Part shown: positions 11,203 through 24,107 of the stretch, piece after piece
Position numbering within the stretch: position 1 is the first letter of the stretch
Layout: each line of letters opens with the position of its first letter
Source: Chimonanthus salicifolius
Taxonomy: Eukaryota; Streptophyta; Magnoliopsida; Laurales; Calycanthaceae
NCBI GenBank assembly: GCA_013350335.1
Contig: CM023532.1
Location: forward strand, 88,415,383 to 88,479,382
DNA length: 64,000 nt
Direction of reading: 5' to 3'
The notes under the pieces: model-generated
What the model saw: only the letters and a program-made list of their open reading frames with translations
Database searches by the model: none
Told to the model about the DNA's origin: nothing
Position numbers and translations under genes: made by a program

Positions 11203-11790
11203 AATTGTCGGAAGTTCAGTGACTGGTGCCTTGTTTATGATGATATTGTTCAATATCAAATGGTTCAATCCTTCCTGCAGTCTGCTTTGCTTGTTTGTAC
11301 GAACCACATACTGTTTCCCTTTGGGTGACCAAAATGTCACTCTACAGCGATAACAATCAATGTTGGCTTGAAAACTAGCCAACCAATCCATGCCGAAGAA
11401 AAAATCGTACTCAGTCATGTCGAGTACCAGATAATTGAACTCAAATCTGAGTCCACCGAGTTCAGTATTCACTGCCGTGCATATGAGTCCCAACAACGTG
11501 TCTCCGACAGGGGATACAATTGTGAGTGTTGTGGATAGTTTTTGAACTAAAGTACCGGTAGCAGTTATAAATGATGCAGATATAAATGAGTGTGAAGCTT
11601 CTGAATCAAATAGTGCATAGGCATAGGAACTACTGACAACAGCCATACCGTGAATCACAAAATGATCCACATCCGATGGAGGAGCTAGAGTAAACAGTCG
11701 TCCAGATCCAGTAGGGTTAAGCGCCCGTCTCGCTTGATTATATGTCCTGCCTCCCCGGGAGTTAACTGGCCAAGCTGGTGGACAGAATGA
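11203..11790 (-). pseudogene. Retropepsin (protease) region of element B
   Basis: Minus-strand reading runs openly from the gag tail through an aspartic protease. The active-site loop reads ALFDSEASHSF near 11590-11622 where the family has DSGA, so the loop Gly is Glu. The flap-side and second-half motifs VLDMTEYDFFFGMDWLA follow (about 11380-11430). The frame is open until the patch boundary at 11202, where pol (RT, RNase H, integrase) is absent. The substitution in the DSG triad suggests an inactive enzyme. Confidence 0.88.
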
Positions 11791-11799
11791 TCCTCTGGA

Positions 11800-12971
11800 G
11801 TAAGAGAGCTTGTTGAGCTTTGGGCAATCCCTCTTGAAGTGACCCAGCTGATCACAGTGGAAGCAGTTGTTTACCCCTCTGAAAACCTAAGTGACTGATG
11901 CAGATGGGGAGGGCTGGTTGGGACAAAAGCCCCATGTGGACCAGTAGATGGTGAGGGTCTGCTGAAGTTCGGTCGGACCTTCTTGTTGTATTGGAACGCA
12001 CCCTCCCACTCAGAGCTCGGCGGTTGTCAAACCATACAATCTCAGTCATTTCTTGCTCAGCTATTGTGGCCCTGCTGACCACCTCAGCCAGTGTGGCTGC
12101 CTTGAATATTGGCCCTAATGTTTGGCAGTAGGCCCCGCTCAAACTTACGTGCCCAGCAGTGCTCTGTATCCACCATATAAAATGCATAGCAGGATAGACT
12201 GATGAATTCCCGGTGATACTCTGCCACCGTCATATAGCCTTGTACCAAGGATAGGAAAGTTTGAATGCCACCGTCATTTTCCTCCTCGGGAAAATACTGA
12301 TCTAGAAAGGTTACTGAGAACCATTCCCATGTCATTTTAGTCCTTTCTAGAAAGGTTACTGAGAACCATTCCCATGTCATTTTTGTCTTTTCCCTTTCTG
12401 GCACAAGTGCTTGCTGTTTTTCTATAACCTCCCACCATTTTCCGGCATCCTCGATCAGTTGGGATGTAGCTAGCAGAATATTGTTAGCATGACTCGAGAT
12501 CTGGAGTAGAGTCAAGATCTGAATGATCTTCTTTAGCCAATGTTCTGCTCCGACAACCCTTTCCTTTCCCTTGAAGTAGGGAGGGCGTTGTTGCTGGAAA
12601 TCTCTAACCATGTTCCGATTACTAGCATCACTAGTGCTTCCATTCCCATTCAGATGCTGTTGGAGAACAGAACTAACTACTGCTTGAACCAAGCTTTGTA
12701 GTTCAGAAGGTACCACTGGTATGCTCACGCTGCTTTGCTCCTCTTTCTCTCGTTCACTATAGTGAGAGCTTCGCTCTTCTTCTTCCCGCCGTGAGTGTTG
12801 TTCATCTTCCCCACGTTGGGATTGCTCCTTCTCATGTATAGATTGCTCTTTCTCAAGTTGAGATTGCTCATCTTCAGGTTGAGATTTTTCCCTCTCTTCC
12901 TCATGTCGAATGAGTGGTATCTCTTTTTCCTTCCCTTTCTTGCTTTGTGGGATCTTTTTCTTTGGAGCCAT
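11800..12971 (-). pseudogene. gag: gag of element B, frameshifted
   Basis: Start chosen at the ATG at 12971 (MAPKKK), which follows AATGACTTAGGGAAA, also seen before gag in the element at 62738. The N-terminal part is a Glu/Gln/Ser/Arg-rich, low-complexity tail. The capsid-like part has RPPYFKG, AEHWLKKI, KWWEVIE, MTWEWFSVTFL, YFPEE and AEYHREF. Near 12100-12187 the frame changes (ERGL, IFKAATLAEVVSRATIAEQEM). The single zinc knuckle CX2CX4HX4C (CFHC...GH...DC) lies at about 11830-11866, after a TAG at the position that is CAG in the 63630 copy. A 15-residue tandem duplication sits inside the capsid. Confidence 0.85.
12302..12391 (-). repeat. 45-bp in-frame tandem duplication within gag
   Basis: Two adjacent 45-bp units (12302-12346, 12347-12391) encode ERTKMTWEWFSVTFL twice. 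The gag copies near 34320 and 63170 have it once. It keeps the frame. Confidence 0.9.
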
Positions 12972-13362
12972 TTTCCCTAAGTCATTGAAAAAAAACATTA
13001 TTGACTTAGTTTCCTCGCACAGTTTGTGTTATCACTATTTTGGGATGATTTCCAAATAAGCACTCTTGGTTTCTTTGTTTTTGGGAAAATTTCTAAATAC
13101 CTATTGTTTGTTTCTCAATTTGGGGATATCGGGGAAGTGTATCCTATTTTGTTGTTTGACAGATCCAATTGTGATGACTGTACTTACTTTGCTATCTTTC
13201 ATTGTTGTTCTCAGATTGATTGTTTAGTCTGAGTCTAACGAAGTAAATTAATCTGGCCCCCAGTCAGCGGGCTCCGAAGAGTCGGTCAGTTGGGATTCTT
13301 ATCTGTCAGTGAGACATGAAACCGTCTTAATCTTACTTCGAAAGATTAAATCTTCCCGTTTC
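12972..13362 (-). other. Untranslated leader of element B
   Basis: Lies between PBS and gag start. It holds a short stem around a TTCG loop at about 13271-13284 (sense GACTCTTCGGAG, with one mismatched pair). The leader shares blocks with the other three leaders in the window (AAGATTAAGACGG, AAGAATCCCAACTGACCGAC). Confidence 0.75.
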
Positions 13363-13374
13363 GCTCTGATACCA
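13363..13374 (-). promoter_or_regulatory. Primer-binding site for tRNA-iMet
   Basis: Sense TGGTATCAGAGC, 12 of 12 complementary to the 3' end expected for plant initiator tRNA-Met, two bases inside the LTR end at 13377. It marks 13377-16690 as a 5' LTR in reverse orientation. Confidence 0.92.
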
Positions 13375-13376
13375 GC

Positions 13377-16300
13377 TGTAACACCCCCCCTTTTCACTCT
13401 AAAATCAGAGTTTATTTTATTTTTTATAATAATAAACAAGTGATCGGAGTGGAGTGTCACTACGCGAGTTAAGTTCGGACTTCTAATGTCCGACCCTTAA
13501 CTGGCCAAACCCGTATGTGCATGGACTAAGTCCATGAGAAACGTTTCACATATGGTACCAATTTAAACTTGCGGAATAAACCTAATCTAACTGAGGGTTA
13601 TAATAGATCCTAGGACTACATTTTAGATAGCAATGTAAGATAGCAAAGTACAAGTCTTAATCCAATGTTACCTTAAACTAAACATTCATTCTACCATAGC
13701 AAACCATAGCAAATATTTAACTAAGTTATTACATGCCGACATCTAATTAACAAATTACATGTCCATGTAAACTTAAATATAATGTCCATAAATAAGTCCA
13801 TTCAAAAGCCCAAGCTCCTATGCTTGGTTTCCTTCACGCTCCTCGACTTTCCCCTTTCCTGTGTCATCCACTAAGGATAAAAATAGGGCGTTAGATCAAT
13901 GCGCCCAGTAGGTCTTCCGATTTGGGCTACCACAAGGTTAGCATAAAAACATGCATATAACATATAATACATGATCATCAAAAACTTACAAAAGTATGCT
14001 ATGTATGTATGAAAATGTAATGAGTCCCACCATCACAAATATACATAGCCATCACCAAGTAACCCACAGTGGTCTTTCGGATGCCCCGACAGAGTGTGGC
14101 CTCCGGTTTCCTCTTGATGGGATTCTCATCATCAAGGTACCCCATAGTGGTCTTTCGGACGCCCCGACGGAGTGTGGCCTCCGGTTACATAACCATCACC
14201 CCATGCCATGCATGAGATGTCCATGATTACATGCCATTTGTAAATAAACCATAACATTCAAATCTACTTTGAAACATATTAGTTAAACCCATATTTCATA
14301 AAAACCAACATAAAAACCAGCAAGTATATATTGTGGTTACAAAAAGGTAGAAAACCTACACAAAAGTCACTTAGAATATCCTTTCTTCTCAAACCGTCAA
14401 CTGTTCACGATTGCGCACCGTTCAAGAAGTCTCGTTACCTTATTTCATGTCAATAAGTCAATACATATACCATTTGATTTCTAACTAAGTCCAAAACCAA
14501 ACACAACACCTTGTGGGGTTCGGCCATACCCCATTGTCACTCTATGGGGTTCGGCCATACACATGGCCGAACCCTATAGTTCCTTATTTCCATTAAAACC
14601 TTTATCCATCTATGAATGGTTCTCATAATTCTATCCATTTGAATATTTTTAGACCTTTTAAAACAAAACACCATACATAGGACATGGTGGGGTTCGGCCA
14701 TACAACGTGGCAGAACCACACCCCTTTGGTTTTGGTGCTCCTCTTTGTCATTCTTTTTGATAAACACTAAACATCCAAGTCCATCATTTTTCCATCTATG
14801 TTAAACCCTTTAAAAAATCATAGAACCATCAATGATTTCTAACCATATTCTTACTCCAAATAACCCATAAAATGGTCCATGGGGTTCGACCATACGCATA
14901 GCCGAATCCTATGGTTTTCTTGATTCAACCATTCCAATATTTATCCATGGTTTATGATCAGCAACTTAGCCATAAAAACAACATGGTTCAACCATGCAAT
15001 AGACGATCCAAAACAGTAACATTATCTCCATTTAAAAACCCTTTAAACCTTCAAAACATGGTATGGTCTTTATCTCTCAAAAACCATAAAAATTACCAAG
15101 TCTTTTCATGGGGTTCGGCCATCCAAAGTGGCCGAACCCTATGATCTATTTTCTACCCTTTTTAAACATCATTATCCTTGATAGATTCGGCCATACAATG
15201 GCCGGATCATGTTCCCTTGGCTATCTTACTTAATAAAAGTTTCTTGAGCACCTACCATTTCCGCGACTCCTCCAATTTGATCTTTGCTCCGGCTTGTTCT
15301 TCCGTTCCTTTCTTAGTCCTTCCTTTTGCTCCTCTTCTCTTTGATCTTCGGCCAATAGATGAGCTTGATCAAGATGAGATTATCAAGGGTTGGTTCGGCC
15401 AAGATGAATTGAAAGAGAAGCTTAGCACAATGCTTCAAACCTTCAAACCCTTTTTGATCTTTGGGTGGAGAACCGGCCTTGAGAGAGAGAATGAGATAGA
15501 TTTCTCAAAATATTTGATCTCCTTTCCTTAGAATGTTGGTCGGCTAAGAGAGGGAGAGGGGGAGAGAATGAGTGTAAAACAAAACTCTTCCTTTGGTTAA
15601 TCAAATTCAGCCTAAGGCTGGCACCACTTGTAACTCCCATTTGCATTCATCTCCTTTACTTATTCTATTTGGAGGTTTCCTCCTTGAGATGAAACCCTCC
15701 AACGGTTTTGGCTCTTGATTTTCCAACTAAGATGGGTAATTCCCATATTTCCAACGTGTAATGTATTTTTTTTGAATTTGAGACCTTAGTGTAACCTCCA
15801 CTCCTCAATACCTCCCTTGGGGGTTTCATCCTTGAGATGAAACTCCCAAGGTACCCAATGGCTTCCCAAAGTTTATCTTGCTGTATCCATTCCTCCCAAC
15901 ATCCATCTCTCATTACCGTTGCATGTGAGAGTTTCATATTGAGATGAAACTCCCATAGGCTCCAACGTCTGGCCTTTGTTGACCTTAGTAGAACCGCCAC
16001 TCTACATTCAAATCTTCATGTGGGGGTTTCATCTTAAAATGAAACTCCCATGTGCTAAACCGTCCCTCCATTGGCTGTCCCTTTAAAGACCCATACATGG
16101 AATAAACCCTCATACCATTCCAACGTGCATAATATCTTGAATTTAAAACATAACCCCTCACCATATGTAACTCCTATAAACACCATTATCATTCATCACT
16201 TATCTAGGAGTTACATGCATGGGATGACCTCTCCATGCAGCCAACGTTTTTTATTATTTGAAACTTGAAATCAACACACACAACTTTCATCCACACACTT

Positions 16301-16690
16301 CACTCACTTAAACTTAATTTAACTCCCTCAACTCAACCCATTCATTTAATTCAACTCAACCATAAATTCAACACCAACATTCAACTCAACTCATCCAAAC
16401 TCAATTATTTAATTAAACTTAACCCAATTAAGCTTGAGCTCACCCAATGGCCAATCATGTCCACCACGACCCATTGGGTCCCAATTGGGTCCTTTGACCC
16501 AATTAACCACCTTGATCCAATTAGATGCACATTACCCATTTACTTTAATTTGACCTTATAACATGTACATTGGGTCTTATTTGAACAATGGGCCCCACAA
16601 TTTACTCATCTACGGTCATACCCTTTTAATTCATAAAAATTAGTGGCAATTTCGTAAATATTGATATATTGCAAAATCTGGGGTATTACA
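13377..16690 (-). mobile_element. LTR B, 5' LTR of element B, 3.3 kb
   Basis: Termini TGTAACACCC and GGGGTATTACA. It contains the acceptor-like CTATTTTTATCCTTAG near 13873, the CGGAG/CTCCG and CTTGATG/CATCA(A)G modules (14065-14190), about seven hairpins (14515-15210), a weak donor-like GTAGGT at 15255-15250, GA/CT leader blocks (15480-16060) and GACCCATTGGGTC palindromes in U3 (about 16470-16500). It is followed by ATTTT (16691-16695), the expected target duplication. The left partner was lost with the 3' LTR. Confidence 0.88.
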
Positions 16691-17261
16691 ATTTTCATGG
16701 TCCAAATGCATCTAAGTCCATCAACATCCCTCCATGGGGTTTGGCCATACAACATGGCCATACCTATGGTCCATAGTTCTTTACCATTTTCAACATTTTA
16801 GATCATGCTTTGCAATATTTAAGACCTACTTAGAATCACCAATAATCTCCCTTCATTATCATCCTTTAAAACCTTTTAAAATGACTAACACACATCTATA
16901 TTTTCATCCTTTAAACCCACTAAAACTCACTAATATCCTTCCATGGGGTTCGGCCAGACAACATGGCCAAACCCTATGGTTCATCTTTTCTTTTAAAAAT
17001 CATACATCCAAGATTTGATCTTTTGATGGGGTTCTTATACATAAACCTAGGATTTGGCCATGCAATGGCCAAACCATGATCCTTGATCATTCACCATTTC
17101 TCACATGGGACATGCGTAAGGTCCATAGCCATAACAAGATTAGGGTTCGGCCATGCAAGGGCCAAACCATGATTTTTCATGCTTAATCATATCCATTAAT
17201 CATATGGGTAACCCTAATCACCCTTCCTTTGTTCAATCCATCCCATTCCTTGGATGGATTT
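16691..17261 (-). mobile_element. LTR E, left fragment
   Basis: Aligns with LTR A from 2894 onward (ATTTTCATGGTCCAAATGC, then the hairpin series). The first 1.4 kb of this LTR is missing because LTR B inserted here and the region to its left was deleted. Four hairpins are visible (about 16736, 16942, 17050, 17145). It stops at GATTT (17257-17261), the target duplication of solo LTR C. Confidence 0.82.
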
Positions 17262-20200
17262 TGTAACGCCCGCCCCATTTTCACCGAAATCACAGTCTAA
17301 TTTTTTTTTTTTTTTGAAATAAAAGTGACAACGGGCGCGGACTTCACAACGCGAGTTAAGTCCGAGCTTCTAAAGCCCGGCCCTTAACTAGCCAACCCTA
17401 CGCGTGCGCGGAATGAAGTCCACGAGAACGGTTCAGCGTAGGAAGTAAGCTCGCGGAATATAATTACATGCGGAACATTATAATAGAGACTATCCTACCG
17501 GTTTTAGATAGAACGGAAGATGCATCATTAAATTACTAAAATACCCCTATGTTCATAATTATATCTCAAAGCGATATCGTCCATAATACAGTCCAAACCA
17601 TAGCAAGAAATAGTAATTATTACAATCCGATAAGCTAAGCTACTTAAATAACACTTCCAAAATAAAGCTTAAATAAAAGTAAGTAGCCGCTTTCCCAAGC
17701 TCCTATACTTGGCTCCCGTCGCGTCCACCGTTTCCGCCGTCTCCTGCGTCATCAGCTAGGGTAGAAGTAGGGCGTTAGACAACGCGCCCAGTAGGACTCC
17801 GAGTAGGGCTAGCACATGGATTAGTGATAACAAGCATACAGGTAATAATATGATAAATCCCATAAAATGAATGCCATGCCAAGGGTGCCTATGTCATGTG
17901 TCCCACCCATCATCCGTATCATCAAACAATATCATATCCCCCTTAACGGTAAGTCTTCGTCAAGGTGTCCCCATGTTTGTTCTCGGTCGCCCCGACGGAG
18001 CATGGACTCCGGTTATAGCATATCAAGCTATCCCCATGTTTGCTTCTCGGTCGCCCCGACGGAGCATGGACTCCGGTTATAGTGCCTCAGGCTATCCCCA
18101 TGTTTGCTTTCTCGGTCGCCCCGACGGAGAATGGACTCCGGTTCCTTTATTTTCCCGCCCATGCCATGCATGAGATGTAAGGCATTATGCTATGTAGTAT
18201 ATATATAATTCATATCCTTAATATAAAATCCATAGTGTTGAAATATAATCCATAGCCTTAAAAATATCATCCATGGCATTAAAATATAATCCATAGCATT
18301 TAAAACCCATCTTAAAATAAATCATATAATTACCGAAATAAAACGAGGAAACCAGTCACATACACATAATCCACGGCTTACAAAAAGGTAGGAATCCTAC
18401 CGAATACCGCTTAGCGTCCCTTTACGTTTTCGTTTGATAATCCGGTCGCCGATCGCGTACCGTTTGCGACAGTCCAGATACCTTATTATACATTTACCAA
18501 ATTAGTCCATATTTTATCCATGATTAAGTCCCTAACTGATCACAACCTAAGATCCATTAATGATCCCTAATTATGTTACAAGGTTATCAAAATCAGCCCT
18601 TAACTTAGCCTCATTTTCCATTGAATTAAACACATACATGATTCCAAATTTTGCCTATTTAAACATTCTAATTTTGTGAGCCTAAAAGGCAGCAACCCTA
18701 AGCTTCATTTAATCATTCATAATATCATCGTAATGCATCCAAGTTCATGTCCAAATTTTCCTCAAAGTCTCCCCATGGGGTTCGGCCATGTACCATGGCC
18801 AAACCCATGGTCCATAGTTTTTATTTTAAAAACTTCATTTCCACCCATTTAAACCTTGTTTAAAATACTAAATAAAAATCCACTTAATTACCATTAACAT
18901 TCTCCATTAATTTCCATACTCTTATAACCATTAAATATCTCATTCCATCACCATAGGGTTCGGCCATGCACCATGGCTGAACCCTATGGTTCATGATTTC
19001 ACCATTTTCCTATGCCTCTTGAGGCCACAAAAGCATTCACACACTCTATGATTTTTCTTCATTTAAATCCCTTTAAATTTTTCCAACATTTAATCATTTA
19101 CAACCCTAAAAATCATAATCATTCTCCATGGTTTTAAACTTTAAAACCCTAGTTAAAATCATCAACCATTTACCATGGGGTTCGGCCATACTACATGGCC
19201 GAACCCTATGGTCCATCAATCCATTCAAAAACCCACACTTCCATGCTTAATCCATTTAATTACATAACCTCCTTGATCCTTTTATTTATTATTTTTCTTA
19301 ATCTATCTCTCTCCTTTTCATCCATTTCTCATCTTATCATTGGATGGATCTTAGATCTAAGGCCCATAACATTTGTGGCCACCATCCATTCTAAGAAATG
19401 GATTCCATAAACACATCTTAACCTTTAAAAAAAATAAATTCTTGTTTAAGAATTTCTTACCACATCGACGACTCTTCCGGCCTTTCTTTGCTCCCGTCGG
19501 ACTCCTTGGCCTCCTTTCTCCTTCCTCTTGATCTTTGGTTGCCCAAAATGCTTGATCAATGGTGGAAACGTCCAAGCTTGGAGTCGGCTAAGGTAGGGTT
19601 TGCTTGAGAGAGGGAGAGGAGGAGATGGTCAGAATAAGATCCCAACCTTTGATCTTGGAGTGGTGGGCCTTTGCTTACACCATTTTCCTCTCTTTTCTTC
19701 TCTTCTTCTTCCAAGTTTTTCTTCTTCTTTTATTTAGAGATGAGGGACAGTGGTGAGAGAGAGGAGGAGAGAAAGAGAGTGAGATGAGTGGTAAGGTGAA
19801 AACCATTCAATCCTTGGTTCCTTAGCCCATACACTTCCATGATGGCCTTCACCCACCAAGTATGGCTCCCTTGTCCTTGGTGGTGGTGGTTGAGACCAAA
19901 CCACCACCAAGCCAATGGTTTGGTCTCTTTGTGAGGGAGTGGTTTGGTCTTCCTCCCTTTGACCACTTGACCATATGATGAGAGGTATGGGTCCTCATAC
20001 CTTGAGTGGTGGTGGTTGAGATGAAACCACCATCCTAAGTCCATGGTTTCTTTTGTGTTTCCTTGGGTGGTTTCAATGGGATGAAACCACTCTTTGACTT
20101 GCCCCTTTGACTTATTTACTTGACCCTAATTTGACCAACCTAATTAATTAAATTAGATCCTTACTTAGGTTAATTAATTCCTATTTAAATTGATTCCATT

Positions 20201-20864
20201 AACTTCTCTTTCTAAGAAATCCACCCATGGTTGACCAAGTCAACCATGGTGGATGGCCCCCACCAACACCTACCCTACCCACCACCTCACTTGATGAGGT
20301 GGAAGTGGGCCCCATTCGGCCATGTCACTTAAACTCCATTAATCTTAACTTAGATGATTTAAAATAATTTAATCGACTTAATCTACTTTAATCCTCCTTA
20401 ATCCCCTTAACTTATCCATGGTTGACCAAGTCAACCATGATGGTCGGCCCCACCTTGTCCTTGGTCCACACACCACCTCACTTGGTGAGGTGGAGGTGGG
20501 CCCCACTTGGTTATGCCATCTTAATCATCTCATCATTAACTTAGGTAGTTTAATTCCAATTCAACCCATTTCAATCAATTGGGTCCCCATTGGGCCCATG
20601 GCCCAATTAAATTATTTTCTATCATTTACCTTAGAGCTTGACTCATTTTGACCCATTGGGTCCCAAATGGTTATCAGGTCCCACTTTGACCATTATTGAC
20701 CCCTCAGATGAATTCCATCCAATCTATGGTCCATTGGACCATATTTGGACCTTTGCCCCAAAATTTGATCCATTTAATATCCTTAACATCAAAATTCCAA
20801 TTTTTCCATTATTAAAATAAATAAATGCCATATATATGTTGATTTAAAAATTCGGGCTATTATA
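17262..20864 (-). mobile_element. Solo LTR C, 3.6 kb, TSD GATTT
   Basis: Runs from TGTAACGCCCGCCCC to GGGCTATTATA (terminal CA changed to TA), with GATTT at 17257-17261 and 20865-20869. LTR A near 3435 shows the uninterrupted site. No PBS or coding sequence is attached, so it is a solo LTR left by LTR-LTR recombination. Internal order: acceptor-like CTACTTCTACCCTAG near 17757; three modules with CGGAGCATGGACTCCG stems (17990-18140); hairpins (18776, 18957, 19178); donor-like GTAAG at 19460-19456; ATGGTTGAC/GTCAACCAT palindromes (20228-20250, 20416-20440); TTGGGCCCAT near 20590. Confidence 0.9.
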
Positions 20865-22320
20865 GATTTTAAATCCATGGCCCATAATATCTTGGCCAAC
20901 TCTCCAATCCAAAATGGGATGTTCTTTTTAACCTCTTTTCTTACTTAATAAAATCTCATCAAGTACTTACCGATTCCGCGACTCCTCCTGGTTTCTTTCG
21001 TTCCGACTTGCTCCTCCGCTCTTTTCCTTCCTTAGTCTTTCTTCTTCCTTCCTCCTTGATCTTTGTGAGAGGGTTGGCCCTAGGGTTCTTGTGAGAGGGA
21101 GAGGAGTTTGAGATGGAAAACTCTAAGTCCTTTCTCCTTTGTCTTTGAGAGAGGGTCGGCCTTGAGTGAGAGGGAGAGAAGCTTGAGATAGAAAATACTC
21201 GAAGTGTTTCTTGTCTTGAGAGGGGGATTGGCCAAGAGAGAGAGGGAGAGAGAGATGAAGCAAAGAACCCTCTTTGTTGTGCAATGGAATTCAGCCAAGG
21301 GTGGTGTCTCTTGGGTTATGCCCCTTTGTAACAACCAAAACCCTTCACCTCCCTCATTAATGTTTCCTTTGGGGGCTTCATCCCATGAGATGAAAGTCTC
21401 CAACCATGTGTCCCTTGGGTTTCCATCATGAGATGGAAACCCTCCATCTCCCCAATGTGTATCCATGGGTTTCATCTCATGAGATGAAACCGTCCACCTT
21501 CCCAACTTGTGCATTCAAGATGGAAATCCCCCCATCTTAACTATTGACCAAACAAGGTGTCCTTTGGTCTTCACCATGGCATCCATTCACCTTCAACGTG
21601 TACACCTTGATTGTGCCTTTTGGGTTTCCTCCTTTGAGATGGAAACCCTCCATCTTCCCACTCCATTCACTGAAGATGAAAGTCCCATCAACTTCCCATT
21701 CAACTCACCTTAACTCCAATATTTTTAATTCTTTTAAACTCAAGACTCGTACTCATTCATTTACTGAATTCCTTGATTCCATTTTGAACTCACTCAATTG
21801 AACTTAATCCAATTTAATTCAGCTACACCTTAATTAACTTGAACTCATTTGGTGGTCGACCAAGTCAACCATGACACATGGAACTTGGGGTCCCACTTAG
21901 CCATGTCACATACATGCCACCTCACTTGATGAGGTGGATTTGGGTCTTAATTGGGTAATTGACCCAATTAACTTAAGTCCACCCATTTATTTAAAATCAG
22001 CTCATAAATGACCCATTGGGTCCCAAATTGGCAATTGGCCCATTTAAGTACATTTACTAATTAGTTTTCAAACCAAACCCTAATCATCAATTCATCTTGA
22101 CCCGTTGGGTCCCAATTGGGTATTTGACGCAATTGACCACCTTGACCCAATTAAATAAATCTTACCCCTTTATTTCAATTGAACCTTATCCATAATCCGT
22201 TGGTTCTTAATTGGGCAATTGACCCAACTCCTTACCCATCTAAGGACCATCTCCATTAATTCACAAATTAAATGGACAATTTCCATATATATTCCTGGAA
22301 TGAAAATCCGGGGTGTTACA
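20865..22320 (-). mobile_element. LTR E, right part
   Basis: Resumes LTR E at GATTTTAAATCCATGGCCC and runs to GGGGTGTTACA at 22320. It contains the donor-like GTAAGT (20970-20965), a GAGAGGG-rich leader (21065-21260), CCAACGTG and CATGAGATGAAACC repeats, the CCACCTCA/TGAGGTGG palindrome (about 21919-21939) and GGGTC/GACCC palindromes. CAGTT at 22321-22325 closes the large nested complex. It preserves the ends missing from LTR A. Confidence 0.87.
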
Positions 22321-23021
22321 CAGTTAGACGAGGTGGTGGTTTAACCTTTCAGGGCAGGCTATTTGCACCCTTATCCTGGTAGTGTCGCGTGGAGGTATTA
22401 CGACACTTTCACCACTCTAGGTTCGCCGTGCATCCGGGTCGCACAAAGATGTACCACAACTTGCATCAACAGTTATGGTGGAGGAGCATGAGGAAAGTAG
22501 TAGCCGAGTTTGTGATCCTACTGTTTGACTTGTCAGCAGGTCAAAGTAGAACACTTGAGGCCAGCTACCAAGTTACAGCCTCTAGCGGTCCCCGATTGGA
22601 AGTGGGACCACATTACTATGGAGTGTAGGTCATAGTGGATCGATTGACTAAGTCGGCCCGTTTTATTGGTATAAAGAGGTATAAAGACAATAGATTCTCT
22701 TGAGACTTTGAGTCAGGTATATTTAACGGACATTGTCAGACTTCATGGTGTGCCTAAGTCAATTGTTTCAGACCAGGACCCGAGGTTTGCCTCTCGGTTC
22801 TGGCAGAGCATGTAAAAAGAGTTGGGCACGCAATTATGTTTCAGTACGGCTTTCCACCCCAGACAGGTGGTCAGTCAGAGCGGACAATTCAAATCTTAGA
22901 GGATATGCTCCGAGCTTATGTTTTGGACATGGCAGTGCCTGGGAAAGCCATTTACATATGGTTGAGTTTGTTTACAGCAACAACTATCAGTCCAGTATCA
23001 AGATGGCACCATATGAGGTCT
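22321..23021 (+). pseudogene. pol: pol fragment of element H: integrase zinc finger and core
   Basis: Continues the pol of 437-1461. The HHCC finger is seen as HHSRFAVHPG (about 22408-22440) and, after a frameshift, CLTCQQVK (Cys codons 22522 and 22531). The catalytic core is damaged: between about 22615 and 22630 roughly twenty codons that would hold the first catalytic Asp appear deleted. The second Asp region (SDQDPRF, about 22768-22790) and the Glu region (GGQSERTI, about 22866-22890) remain, with a stop near 22814. The fragment ends at MAPYEVL, cut by solo LTR F. Confidence 0.9.
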
Positions 23022-23696
23022 TGTAACGCCCGCCCCTTTTCATCCGAAAATCAGAGTCTATTTTTTTTTTTTTTGAAATGAAGAGTGACAAAGGGCACAG
23101 ACATCACGACGCGAGTTAAGTCCGAGCTTCTAAAGCCCGGCCCTTAACTAGCCAACCCTACGTGTGCGTGAAACTAAGTCCACGAAGAACGGTTCACACG
23201 TAGACGTAAGCTCGTAGAATATAACTTAATGCGGAACATTATAATAGAGACTATCCTACCAGTTTTAGATAGCAAGGAAGTACGGCGCTTAAATTACTAA
23301 AATACCCCGAAATTCATAATTATATCTCAAAATGATAATGTCCAAAGTAAAATCCAAACCACAGTAAGTAATCTAAATTATTACATTCCGACGAGCTAAG
23401 CTATTCAAATTACATTTCCAAAATAAATTAAATAAACTAAGTAGTCCACCTTCCCAAACTCCTAAGCTTGGCCTCCGTCTCGTCCTTCGTGTCCGCCATC
23501 TCCTGCATCATCAGCTAGGGTAGAAGTAGGGCGTTAGACAACGCGCCCAGTAGGACTCCGAGTAGGGCTAACACATGGATTAGTGATAACAGGCACAACA
23601 GGTAATAATAAAATCAAAACCATAAAAATGAATGCCATGCCATGGGTATCCTATGTCATGAGTCCCACCCATCATCGATACCATCATGCTGCCATA

Positions 23697-24107
23697 TCCC
23701 CCTTGACGGAAAAACCTCGTCAAGATTTAAACAGTCACACATCATCCCCCTTGACGGCAAAACCCCGTCAAGATATAAACAATCACAAATCATCCCCCTT
23801 GACGGAAAAACCTCGTCAAGATATAAACAGTCACACATAATCCCCCTTGACGACAAAACCCCGTCAAAATATAAACAATCACAAATCATCTCCCTTGACG
23901 GCAAAACCTCGTCAAGATATAAACAATCACAAATCATCCCCCTTGACGGTAAAACCTCCTCAAGATATAAACAATCATAAATCATCCCCCTTGACGGCAA
24001 AACCTCGTCAAGATATAAACAATCACAAATCATCCCCCTTGACGGAAAAACCTCGTCAAGGTATAAACAATCACAAATCATCCCCCTTGACGGCAATGCC
24101 TCGTCAA
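23697..24107. repeat. 48-bp minisatellite of hairpin units, about nine units
   Basis: The anchor CC(T/C)CGTCAAG recurs every 48 bp from 23715 to 24099. Each unit contains the stem CTTGACG / CGTCAAG (for example 24038-24044 with 24054-24060) separated by GAAAAAC-type loops, then ATATAAACAATCACAAATCAT. Because 48 is divisible by three and stops are few, several frames stay open, which gives repetitive apparent proteins on both strands. Sister LTRs have one to three units, so this array expanded in F. Confidence 0.92.

Noticed and set aside
9528..16695. LTR D and LTR B as the two LTRs of one element
   Set aside because: They are in opposite orientation and their outer flanks (TTGAC, ATTTT) do not match.
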